Source of the DNA: Variovorax sp. MHTC-1 | GTDB lineage: Bacteria > Pseudomonadota > Gammaproteobacteria > Burkholderiales > Burkholderiaceae_C | Reading direction: 5' to 3' | DNA: 64,000 bases | NCBI RefSeq assembly: GCF_003984645.1 | Contig: NZ_RWKI01000012.1 | Coordinates: 1-64,000 of the forward strand | In this document: piece by piece, positions 55,164 to 64,000 of the stretch | Position numbering within the stretch: the stretch's first letter is position 1 | Layout: each line of letters opens with the position of its first letter | Notes under the pieces: model-generated | The model's database searches: none | What the model was told of the DNA's origin: nothing | The model's input: the letters and a program-made list of their open reading frames with translations, nothing else | Made by a program: the position numbers and the translations under genes

Positions 55164-56060
55164 ATGAATACCCTCGTCACCATCCTTGTGGACGGCCTGA
55201 CCTACGCGTCGTGGCTGTTCATCGTCGCCCTCGGGCTCACGCTGGTGTTCGGCGTGCTCAAGATCCTCAACATCGCGCACGGCAGCTTCTACGCGATCGG
55301 CGCCTATGCGGCGGCCAGCTTCGTGGGCTGGGGCGCCAGCCTGAAATGGGCGCCCGCGCTCTCGCTCGTGGCCATGCTGCTGGCCGCGGTGGCCGTGGCC
55401 GTGGTGCTGGCACCGCTGACCGAGCGCGGCCTGCTGCGATTCTTCTACGGCCGCGACGAGGTGCTGCTGGTGCTCGTGACCTACGCGATGTTCCTGATCA
55501 TGGAAGACCTCACCAAGCTGATCTGGGGCGCCAATCCGTACTACGTGTCGGAGCCCTACGGCCTGTTCGGCAATCTCGACATCGGCATCCAGAGCTGGGT
55601 GGGCTACGACTTCGCGCTGGTGGCGCTGGCGGTGGTGGTCGGCGGCGCGGTGTGGTGGGGCCTGAACCGCACGCGCCAGGGCAAGATCGTGCTGGCGGTG
55701 ATCCACAGCCCCGAGGTGGCATCGAGCATGGGCGTCAACGTGTCGCGCGTCTACATGATCGCGTTCACGGCCGGCATCTTCCTGGCGGCGCTCGGCGGGG
55801 CCTTCACGGCGCCGATGATCTCGGTGCAGCCGGGCGTCTCGGTGGGCGTGATCATCGTGTCCTTCGCGGTAGTCATCATCGGCGGCCTCGGCAGCATCGA
55901 GGGCGCGGCGGTCGGTGCGCTGATCGTCGGGTTGGCCCGCTCCTTCGCCGTGCACATGGCGCCGGTGGCCGAGCTGTTCTCCATCTACATCGTGATGGCC
56001 GTGGTGCTGATGTTCCGGCCCGAGGGCCTGTTCCAGCGCACACAGGCCCGCAAGATCTGA
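55164..56060 (+). CDS. livH: LIV-type ABC permease LivH
   Basis: This is a 298-residue protein with eight predicted membrane helices and the LivH start ILVDGLTYASWLFIVALGLT, followed by ILNIAHGSFYAIGAYAAASF and the helical coupling loop YMIAFTAGIFLAALGGAFTA. It pairs with LivM (56065), four bases downstream. The transporter imports the ligand of the 53725 binding protein. Confidence 0.9.
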   Translation: MNTLVTILVDGLTYASWLFIVALGLTLVFGVLKILNIAHGSFYAIGAYAAASFVGWGASLKWAPALSLVAMLLAAVAVAVVLAPLTERGLLRFFYGRDEVLLVLVTYAMFLIMEDLTKLIWGANPYYVSEPYGLFGNLDIGIQSWVGYDFALVALAVVVGGAVWWGLNRTRQGKIVLAVIHSPEVASSMGVNVSRVYMIAFTAGIFLAALGGAFTAPMISVQPGVSVGVIIVSFAVVIIGGLGSIEGAAVGALIVGLARSFAVHMAPVAELFSIYIVMAVVLMFRPEGLFQRTQARKI

Positions 56061-56064
56061 CGCC

Positions 56065-57054
56065 ATGGCAGCAGCGATCCCGAGACCGTCCGCCACGGCG
56101 CTTCCGCGCCAGGCCGCGATCCGGCGCCGGCGCAGTGCCGCGCTGGGCCTCGCCGCCTTCGTCCTGCTCGCCGTCGCAGGCTGGTTCAGCCCGAGGTGGC
56201 TCACCTTCCTGGTCACCATGGCGGCGGCCAACGGCCTGGTGTCGCTCGGCATCGTCGGCCTGATGCGCGGCGGCGTGGTGCCTTTCGGCCAAGGCATGCT
56301 CTTCGCCGCCGGCGGCTACAGCGCGGCGCTCATCTACAACAAGCTGGGCTTCACTGATGCGCTGGGGCTGACGCTGGCCGGCGGCCTGGCCGCTGTGGTG
56401 CTCGCCGCGCCCTTCGCGCCGCTCCTGTCGCGCTACCGCGGCATCTTCTTCGCGATGCTGACGCTGGCCCTGTCGATGGTGGCCTACGGCCTCTTGATGA
56501 AGCTCGACATGCTGGGCGGCTCGGACGGCTTCAATCTCGGGCGGCCGACCCTGCTGGGCCAGAAGCTGCCCGACGCGCATACGGGCTACATCCTCTACCT
56601 GCTCACGATCGGCGTCGCGACGGCGATGGCGGTGCTGGCGCGGGTCTACTTCGATAGCACGCGCGGCCTGGTGACGCTGGCGGTGCGCGAGAACGAGCTG
56701 CGCGTCGAGTACCTGGGCGGCTCCGTTCGCCAGGCGATGACCATCAACTTCATCCTGGCGGCCTTCTGCGGCGGGCTGGGCGGCGCGCTGGCCGTGATGT
56801 CGCTCGGCCACATCGAGCCGCAGTTCAGCTTCTGGACCACCTCGGGCGAGTTCGTCTTCGTCGCCATCCTGGCCGGCTGGCAGAGCGTGGCCGCGGTGTT
56901 CCTGGCCAGCACGGTGCTGGAGGTGGTGCGCTCCTTCTCCAGCGCGTACTTCCCCAACACCTGGCAGCTGGCGCTGGGCCTGTTCCTGCTGTTCGTGATC
57001 CGCTTCCTGCCGCGCGGCATCGGCTCGCTGTGGATGAAGAGGGGCAAAGGATGA
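56065..57054 (+). CDS. livM: LIV-type ABC permease LivM
   Basis: This 329-residue protein has a basic N-terminal extension and then membrane helices typical of LivM: GLVSLGIVGLMRGGVVPFGQ, YRGIFFAMLTLALSMVAYG, TLAVRENELRVEYLG and PQFSFWTTSGEFVFVAILAG. Its TGA overlaps the ATG of the next ATPase gene (ATGA). Confidence 0.9.
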   Translation: MAAAIPRPSATALPRQAAIRRRRSAALGLAAFVLLAVAGWFSPRWLTFLVTMAAANGLVSLGIVGLMRGGVVPFGQGMLFAAGGYSAALIYNKLGFTDALGLTLAGGLAAVVLAAPFAPLLSRYRGIFFAMLTLALSMVAYGLLMKLDMLGGSDGFNLGRPTLLGQKLPDAHTGYILYLLTIGVATAMAVLARVYFDSTRGLVTLAVRENELRVEYLGGSVRQAMTINFILAAFCGGLGGALAVMSLGHIEPQFSFWTTSGEFVFVAILAGWQSVAAVFLASTVLEVVRSFSSAYFPNTWQLALGLFLLFVIRFLPRGIGSLWMKRGKG

Positions 57055-57869
57055 GCGACGCCATGCCGCCCGAAGGCGCTCGCACCGCAGCCGAAGGCGA
57101 AGGTGGTATGCCAACGACCGCCGTGCTGGAGGCGCGCGGCGTCAACAAGCGCTTCGATGCGGTGGTGGCGGCGGCCGACATCCACATCAGCGTCGCCGCG
57201 GGCGAGCGCGTCAGCCTGATCGGCAGCAACGGTGCGGGCAAGACCACCTTCGTCAACATGATCACCGGCTACCTGAAGCCCGACGAAGGCCGCATCACGC
57301 TGGACGGCCGCGACATCACGCCGCTGGCGCCGCGCGCCATCACGCGGCTGGGCGTGGCGCGCTCGTTCCAGATCCCGCAGCTCTACGCCGAGCTGACGGT
57401 GCTCGACAACATGCTGGTGGCCAATGCCTGCCACGACCACCGGCGCCTGAGCTTCTGGCAACCCGCGCGGCGCAGCGAGGCGATCGAGCGCGCAGAGGCG
57501 CTGCTCGAGCGCTTCCGGCTCACCGAGCACCGCGAGCGCCGCGTGGCCGAGCTGCCCGGCGGCGTGCGCAAGCTGCTGGACATCGCGATGGCGCTGACGG
57601 CGGCGCCGAAGCTGCTGCTCCTGGACGAGCCCACCAGCGGCGTCTCGGCCGAGGAGAAGTTCCCGATGATGGAAACCGTCATGGCCGCGCTCGGCGAGGA
57701 GGCGATGACGGTGCTCTTCGTCGAGCACGACATGGACATCGTCGAACGCTACGCCAGCCGCGTGGTGGCCTTCTACAGCGGCCGCATCATCGCCGACGGC
57801 GTGCCGGGCGAGGCGCTCGCCACCGACGAGGTTCGCCGCTACGTGACCGGCGAATTGCTGAAGGAGTAG
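57051..57869 (+). CDS. livG: LIV-type ABC ATP-binding protein LivG
   Basis: This is a 272-residue ATPase from ATG 57051, with a ~20-residue acidic N-terminal extension. It has Walker A GSNGAGKTTFVN, Walker B LLLLDEPTSGV and switch His in FVEHDMD. The ABC signature is degenerate: LPGGVRKLLDIAM in place of LSYGxQ-type motifs. LivG proteins tolerate variation here, so activity is likely. It pairs with the LivF protein that starts four bases after its stop. Confidence 0.87.
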   Translation: MSDAMPPEGARTAAEGEGGMPTTAVLEARGVNKRFDAVVAAADIHISVAAGERVSLIGSNGAGKTTFVNMITGYLKPDEGRITLDGRDITPLAPRAITRLGVARSFQIPQLYAELTVLDNMLVANACHDHRRLSFWQPARRSEAIERAEALLERFRLTEHRERRVAELPGGVRKLLDIAMALTAAPKLLLLDEPTSGVSAEEKFPMMETVMAALGEEAMTVLFVEHDMDIVERYASRVVAFYSGRIIADGVPGEALATDEVRRYVTGELLKE

Positions 57870-57873
57870 ACGC

Positions 57874-58527
57874 ATGCTGCAGATCGAAGACCTGCATGTC
57901 GCGATCCAGTCGGTGGAAGCCCTGCGCGGGCTGTCGCTTTCGGTCGGCAACGGCGGCATGGTCGGGCTGGTCGGGCGCAACGGCGCCGGCAAGACCACAC
58001 TGATGCGCGCGGTGATGGGCCATCTGAAGCCCTCGCGCGGCCGCATCGTCTTCGACGGGCATGACCTGGCCGCGCTGCCGCCGCACGCGCGCGCCGCTCT
58101 AGGCATCGGCTACATGCCGGAAGACCGCGGCCTGGTGCCCGAGCTGACGGTGGAAGAGAACATCCTGGTGCCGGTGTGGGTGAACAAATCGCTCGCCGAG
58201 GCCGACCGGCTCGCGCTGGTGTACCGCGTGCTGCCCGAGCTGCAGGAGATGCGCGCGCGCCGCGCGCTGCTGCTTTCCGGCGGGCAGCAGAAGCTGGTGG
58301 CGCTGGCACGCGCCCTCGCCGTCGGCACGCGCCTGCTGCTGCTCGACGAGCCCTTCGAAGGGGTGGCACCGGTGCTGTCGAAGCGCTTGAGCGAAGTGAT
58401 CGGCGGCCTCAAGGGCAGCGAGATCTCGGTGCTGATCGCGCAGAGCGAGCTCAACCACTCGCGCCGCATCGTCGACAGCGAGGTCGTGATCGAGCGCGGC
58501 GCCAACCTCGCGAGGGCCGCAGCATGA
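57874..58527 (+). CDS. livF: LIV-type ABC ATP-binding protein LivF
   Basis: This is a 217-residue ATPase, shorter than the usual ~235, with a truncated C-terminus. It has Walker A GRNGAGKTTLMR, signature LSGGQQKLVALARAL, Walker B LLLLDEPFEGV and Gln in AQSELNH in place of the more common EQN switch region. It completes the five-part transporter. A duplicated 56-base sequence follows its stop. Confidence 0.87.
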   Translation: MLQIEDLHVAIQSVEALRGLSLSVGNGGMVGLVGRNGAGKTTLMRAVMGHLKPSRGRIVFDGHDLAALPPHARAALGIGYMPEDRGLVPELTVEENILVPVWVNKSLAEADRLALVYRVLPELQEMRARRALLLSGGQQKLVALARALAVGTRLLLLDEPFEGVAPVLSKRLSEVIGGLKGSEISVLIAQSELNHSRRIVDSEVVIERGANLARAAA

Positions 58528-58530
58528 GCC

Positions 58531-58642
58531 GCTGGGCCGCTCCCGAGGCGAATACCGCAGCGCGCATGCGCGGAGGTTGCCGAATCCGCCGCCGGGCCGC
58601 CCCCGAAGCGAATACCGCAGCGCGGCGCGCGGAGGTTGCCGA
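58531..58642 (+). repeat. Tandem ~56-base duplication carrying a ribosome-binding site
   Basis: GGGCCGCTCCCGAGGCGAATACC...GCGGAGGTTGCCGAAT and GGGCCGCCCCCGAAGCGAATACC...GCGGAGGTTGCCGAAT are adjacent direct repeats (about 58535-58584 and 58593-58642). Each ends with GGAGGTTGCCGAAT. In the second copy the next base completes the ATG of the ligase; in the first, the following base is C and no start arises. Confidence 0.7.
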
Positions 58643-60220
58643 ATGACCCACTGGCGGGACTTCGCGGTGCCGCCGATGCGCCAAGAAGCCCTGTACGGCG
58701 ACCGCGTCGTGCGCTGCTTCGCCGAGCGGCCGGCCAGCCTGCATGCCATGTTCGAACGCGCCCGCACCACCCGCGCGCAGCACGACGCGATCGTCTGCGA
58801 AGGCCACCGATGGAGCTACGCCGAAGCCGGCGAGACGGCCGATCGCCTGGCCGGCGCCTTCGCGGCCGCGGGCATCGCAGCCGGCGAGCGGGTGCTGATG
58901 CTGATGGGCAATCGGCCCGAGTTCCTGTTCGTGCTGCTGGCCTTGCAGCGGCTGGGCGCCATCGCCGTGCCGGTGGGCGTGCGCGAGCAGCGCCCGGGCC
59001 TCGCCTACATCGCGCAGCAGTGCGGCGCCAAGGCGATCGCGTTCGACGACGCGCTGGCCGATCGCCTGCCCGACGGCGCGGAAGCGCCGTCGCTGGCGCT
59101 GCGCATTGCCGCATCGACGCTGGCCCCGATGGCCGATGCGGCGCCGCCGCCGTCGCCGGCAGCCGCCGTGCGGGAGACCGATGTCGCCGTGATTCTCTAC
59201 ACCTCTGGCACCACCGGCCATCCCAAGGGCGCGCTGCTCACGCACCTGTCGATCGCGCATTCGGTGCTGCACTTCCAGGCCTGCATGGGCCTCCAGCCCG
59301 GCGACCGCTCGGCGCTCGCGGTGCCGGCCAGCCACGTGACCGGGCTGATCGCGATCATCGCGGCGATGTGGCAGGTCGGCGGCGCGGTGGTCGTCGTGCC
59401 CGAGTTCAGGGCCGAGCCCTTCGTGCGCCTGATGGCGAGCGAGCGCGTCAGCCACACGCTGATGGTGCCGGCGATGTACCAGCTGTGCCTGCTCAGCGAG
59501 GCCTTCGGCCGCGAAGACCTGTCGGCCTGGCGCATCGGCGGCTACGGCGGCGCGCCGATGCCGGTGGCGACCATCGATGCGCTCGCCGCGCGCTTGCCGG
59601 GCCTCACGCTCGTCAATGCCTACGGCGCCACCGAAACCACATCGCCCGCGACGATGATGCCCGCAGGGCTGACCCGCGCGCATGCCGATTCGGTCGGCGT
59701 CGCGCTGCCCGCGGCCGAGATCCGCGTGATGGACGACGAGGGCCGCGAGGTCGCCCCCGGCGCAACGGGCGAGCTCTGGATCGGCGGCCCGATGGTGGTG
59801 CCCGGCTACTGGGCCAACCCGGAAGCCACGGCCGCGTCGTTCACGGCCGGCTTCTGGCATTCGGGCGACCTCGGCGCGATCGACGCGCAGGGCTTCGTGC
59901 GCATCTTCGACCGCAAGAAGGACATGCTCAACCGCGGCGGCTTCAAGATCTACTCGGTCGAGGTCGAGAACGTCCTGATGGCCTGGCCGGGCGTCGCCGA
60001 GGCGGCGGTGGTCGGCAAGCCCTGCCCGGTGCTGGGCGAGCGGGTCCATGCCTTCGTGCATGCGCCCGGCATCACGCCGGACGACGCTGCGCTGCGAAGC
60101 CACTGCGCAGAGCGCCTGGCCGACTACAAGGTGCCCGAGAGCTTCAGCTGGAGCGCCGAGCCGCTGCCGCGCAATGCCAACGGCAAGCTGATGAAGCGGG
60201 TGCTGCGCGCGCAGCTCTGA
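58643..60220 (+). CDS. AMP-dependent acyl-CoA synthetase/ligase
   Basis: This is a 525-residue protein from ATG 58643, which uses the GGAGG of the repeat. It has the adenylation motifs VAVILYTSGTTGHPKGALLT (~190), NAYGATETTSPATM (~330), FWHSGDLGAIDAQGFVRIF (~415), DRKKDMLNRGGFKI and the C-terminal catalytic Lys in RNANGKLMKRVLR. It activates a carboxylic acid to its CoA thioester. The transporter upstream suggests an imported aromatic or acyl acid. No CoA-ester degradation genes follow in the window. Confidence 0.88.
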   Translation: MTHWRDFAVPPMRQEALYGDRVVRCFAERPASLHAMFERARTTRAQHDAIVCEGHRWSYAEAGETADRLAGAFAAAGIAAGERVLMLMGNRPEFLFVLLALQRLGAIAVPVGVREQRPGLAYIAQQCGAKAIAFDDALADRLPDGAEAPSLALRIAASTLAPMADAAPPPSPAAAVRETDVAVILYTSGTTGHPKGALLTHLSIAHSVLHFQACMGLQPGDRSALAVPASHVTGLIAIIAAMWQVGGAVVVVPEFRAEPFVRLMASERVSHTLMVPAMYQLCLLSEAFGREDLSAWRIGGYGGAPMPVATIDALAARLPGLTLVNAYGATETTSPATMMPAGLTRAHADSVGVALPAAEIRVMDDEGREVAPGATGELWIGGPMVVPGYWANPEATAASFTAGFWHSGDLGAIDAQGFVRIFDRKKDMLNRGGFKIYSVEVENVLMAWPGVAEAAVVGKPCPVLGERVHAFVHAPGITPDDAALRSHCAERLADYKVPESFSWSAEPLPRNANGKLMKRVLRAQL

Positions 60221-60265
60221 ATTCGTTTCGACAGGGAGTTGTTCAGACACGAGAGGAGAAGAAGC

Positions 60266-61222
60266 ATGAAGTGCATCCGGATGGCTTCGATCGGCGCCGC
60301 GGCGCTGGCACTCGGCCTGGCCGCCACGGCGCAGACCTCCTGGTACCCGAGCAAATGGGGCGCGAACGACGAGATCGGCAGCGCCAACTACCTCACCCCG
60401 AAGGTCGCGCTGGAGGCCGCGAAGCTGGTGAAGGCCGGCAAGGTCTATTCGCTGGGCATCACGGTGAACACCACCACGCCGGCCTTCCCGCCGCGCACCT
60501 GCCAGATCTACATCGTGCAGCCGGGGCAGGTCGGCTCGGCGGAAGGCCTGGGCTCCTCGCACACCACCTACAACGACGACATCCTCAACTGCTGGACCGG
60601 CATCGGCACGCAGATCGACGGTCTGGGCCACATCGGCGTGGGCGATCGCTACTACAACGGCGCGAAGTGGGGCGAGTTCGCCACCATGGGCGGCCTGAAG
60701 AAGCTGGGCATCGAGAAGATCCCGCCGATGGTGTCGCGCGGCGTGCTGCTCGACATGGCGGCCTATTTCAAGACCGAAGTGGTGCCGGAAGGAACCGCCT
60801 TCAACCAGAAGGAGATCGACGAAGCCGCGCGCGCGCAGGGCGTGGAGATCCGCGAGGGCGATGTCGTGATCTTCCACACCGGCTGGCTCAGCCTGATCGA
60901 GAAGGATCCGAAGCGCTACGGCTCGGTCGAGCCGGGTCTCGGACGCGAGGGCGCGCGCTACCTGGTATCCAAGCGAGTGGTGGCAGTCGGGGCCGACACC
61001 TGGGGGCTGGAGGTGATCCCGTTCGAAAAGGAAGGCGGCAAAGACGGCCCGATCTTCGGCGTGCACCAGATCCTGCTGCCGATGAGCGGCACCTACATCC
61101 TGGAGAACATCAACACTGCCGAACTGGCCAAGGACAAGGCCTACGAATTCATGTTCGTGCTCGGCCAGAACAAGTACCAGGGCGCGGTGCAGTCGATGAT
61201 CAACCCGGTGGCGATCCGCTGA
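60266..61222 (+). CDS. Exported cyclase-family (kynurenine formamidase-like) metallohydrolase
   Basis: I chose ATG 60266, with AGGAG 11 bases upstream; a TTG at 60239 is in frame. This gives 318 residues with a signal peptide (MKCIRMASIGAAALALGLAATAQ). The family's metal site, usually H-x-G-T-H-x-D-x-P-x-H, reads G-I-G-T-Q-I-D-G-L-G-H here, so the second His is Gln. FHTGW later in the protein fits the family. The longer cyclase subfamily shows this variant; its substrates are mostly unknown. It may release an acid in the periplasm for the LIV transporter and ligase encoded upstream (inference). Confidence 0.78.
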   Translation: MKCIRMASIGAAALALGLAATAQTSWYPSKWGANDEIGSANYLTPKVALEAAKLVKAGKVYSLGITVNTTTPAFPPRTCQIYIVQPGQVGSAEGLGSSHTTYNDDILNCWTGIGTQIDGLGHIGVGDRYYNGAKWGEFATMGGLKKLGIEKIPPMVSRGVLLDMAAYFKTEVVPEGTAFNQKEIDEAARAQGVEIREGDVVIFHTGWLSLIEKDPKRYGSVEPGLGREGARYLVSKRVVAVGADTWGLEVIPFEKEGGKDGPIFGVHQILLPMSGTYILENINTAELAKDKAYEFMFVLGQNKYQGAVQSMINPVAIR

Positions 61223-61354
61223 CCGTGCACGACGCCGGGCAAGGCTGAGACAATCACGCTCACGCGTACCGGGAGGGCGCGTGCTGCTTGGGAGCCGTGT
61301 CGGCCTTCAAGGCCCGCACCGCGGGCGCAAGCAGCCATCAAAGTTGTCGCCATC

Positions 61355-63231
<1,877 letters not shown>

Positions 63232-63235
<4 letters not shown>

Positions 63236-64000
63236 TGCCGCGCCAGCAGCCGGCTTTCGCGCGCCGGCGAGCGCACCAGGTAAGGCTGGCCGGCGGCCTC
63301 CGATTTGCGCAGCGCCATCTCTTCCTTGTTCGATGAAACGGGCGCCGGACAGGCGCCGCCGCTCTGCAGCGCCAGCGCGGCCGCGAGCCGCGCCTCCGCC
63401 GGATCGCCGAGCGCATGGCCGAAGTCGTCCGGCACCACGCAGGTGGGCGCGAAGCCGTCGCTGTAGTCGCCGAAGCCCTGCTGGTTCACGCCCTGGAACT
63501 GGATCGCGAAGTAGGTCGTGCCGCAGTTGTCCTGCGGGAAGAAGCCATAGGGCTTGCCGCAGGTGGTGCCGCCGACCAGGTTCACCGTGACACCGATGCC
63601 GCGCAGGCTGTTGACCACCGATTCGCTGGCGGAGCAGGTGTCGGGGCCGGCCAGCACGGTGACGCGCGACAGGCCCAGCCGCGGCAATGCCTGGCCCGCC
63701 GGCACCGAGAAGCCGCGCGAAGTCGCATGGAAAGGCAGGGTGGCTTGCGCAGGCGACAGGTTGAAAGGATTCTTGTTGTTGAACTGCAGGCGCTCGAACA
63801 CGGCGCCGGTGGTCGCCGCGCCCGAGCTGACCATGGAGGCCAGCTCGCTGGCGATGTCGAGCAGGCCGCCGCCGTTGTAGCGCATGTCGATCACCAGGTC
63901 GGTGATGCCGTCGCTCTTGAGCTGGTTCACGGCCGCGACCAGCGGCGCCTCGGCCGTTGCCAGGTAGTCGTTGAAGAGCAGATAGCCGACCGGGCCGCTG
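63232..64000 (-). CDS. S41-family peptidase, C-terminal part (5' end outside the window)
   Basis: The frame is open from the right edge (…[20 protein letters not shown]…) to the stop at 63232-63234, giving ~255 visible residues. The S41 core is clear: [20 protein letters not shown] and [20 protein letters not shown] with the catalytic Ser region, then [13 protein letters not shown]. Four or more Cys residues (CSAS, TTCG, DNCG, TCVV) suggest disulfides and a periplasmic location, but the signal peptide is not in view. It is a carboxy-terminal-processing-type protease of unknown target. Confidence 0.85.

Noticed and set aside
58451-61066. Minus-strand open frame of 871 codons opposite the ligase and cyclase
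   Set aside because: Antisense of two well-supported genes and without recognisable motifs.

Overview
The window looks like a GC-rich betaproteobacterial chromosome, most likely Comamonadaceae and Variovorax-like. This is inferred from the split methionine synthase, a complete hut operon, many LIV-type (branched-chain amino acid type) ABC transporters, and a stop-codon-adjacent repeat family. No rRNA, tRNA or CRISPR array was seen.

1-7965 is the right-hand part of a genomic island with visibly lower GC than its flanks. It interrupts comM: only the last ~130 codons remain (7966-8361), so the 5' half should lie left of the window. From left to right the island holds a truncated coiled-coil gene, a decayed IS21-family end, and a MerR-like regulator. 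An uncharacterised three-gene operon follows (unknown protein, HExxH metalloprotein, dCTP-deaminase-like protein). Next come an XRE regulator with an ImmA/IrrE-type protease, and a tightly overlapping four-gene ubiquitin-like conjugation operon (three-domain Ubl precursor, E2-like, JAB peptidase, E1-like). Two near-identical operator-like sites, one before the XRE gene and one before the Ubl operon, suggest that one repressor/protease switch controls both. Subterminal repeats lie at the right island end.

8358-28040 is a nicotinamide/nicotinate catabolism locus. A long minus-strand gene run encodes 6-hydroxynicotinate reductase, a UPF0280 protein, two DUF1185 paralogues, a LIV-type ABC transporter with two binding proteins, a Tat-exported nicotinamidase, a two-subunit nicotinate dehydrogenase (Fe-S subunit; molybdopterin plus tri-haem subunit) and a fumarylacetoacetase-family protein. 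Divergent plus-strand genes encode a ferredoxin-NADP reductase, a TetR regulator and an enamidase. Together they imply a reductive route: nicotinamide to nicotinate, then 6-hydroxynicotinate, tetrahydro-6-oxonicotinate and 2-formylglutarate.

28066-38794 holds an L,D-transpeptidase, a polyprenol-linked sugar module (GtrA, GT2, GT39-like) joined to the cobalamin part of methionine synthase behind a probable SAH riboswitch, a PACE efflux pump with a divergent LysR regulator, an SH3 protein, and the separate homocysteine domain of methionine synthase.

38839-52598 is a histidine-utilisation operon (ABC transporter, hutC, hutH, hutU, hutD, hutI, hutF, hutG) with three inserted genes (ornithine cyclodeaminase, PhnD-like and TctC-like proteins) and CTGT-N4-ACAG operators. 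52932-61222 is a GntR-controlled LIV-type transporter with an acyl-CoA ligase and a cyclase-family hydrolase. 61355-64000 holds recQ and a partial S41 peptidase.

Dispersed repeats sit just after many stop codons. Two repeat copies are translated in frame inside the nicotinate dehydrogenase subunits.
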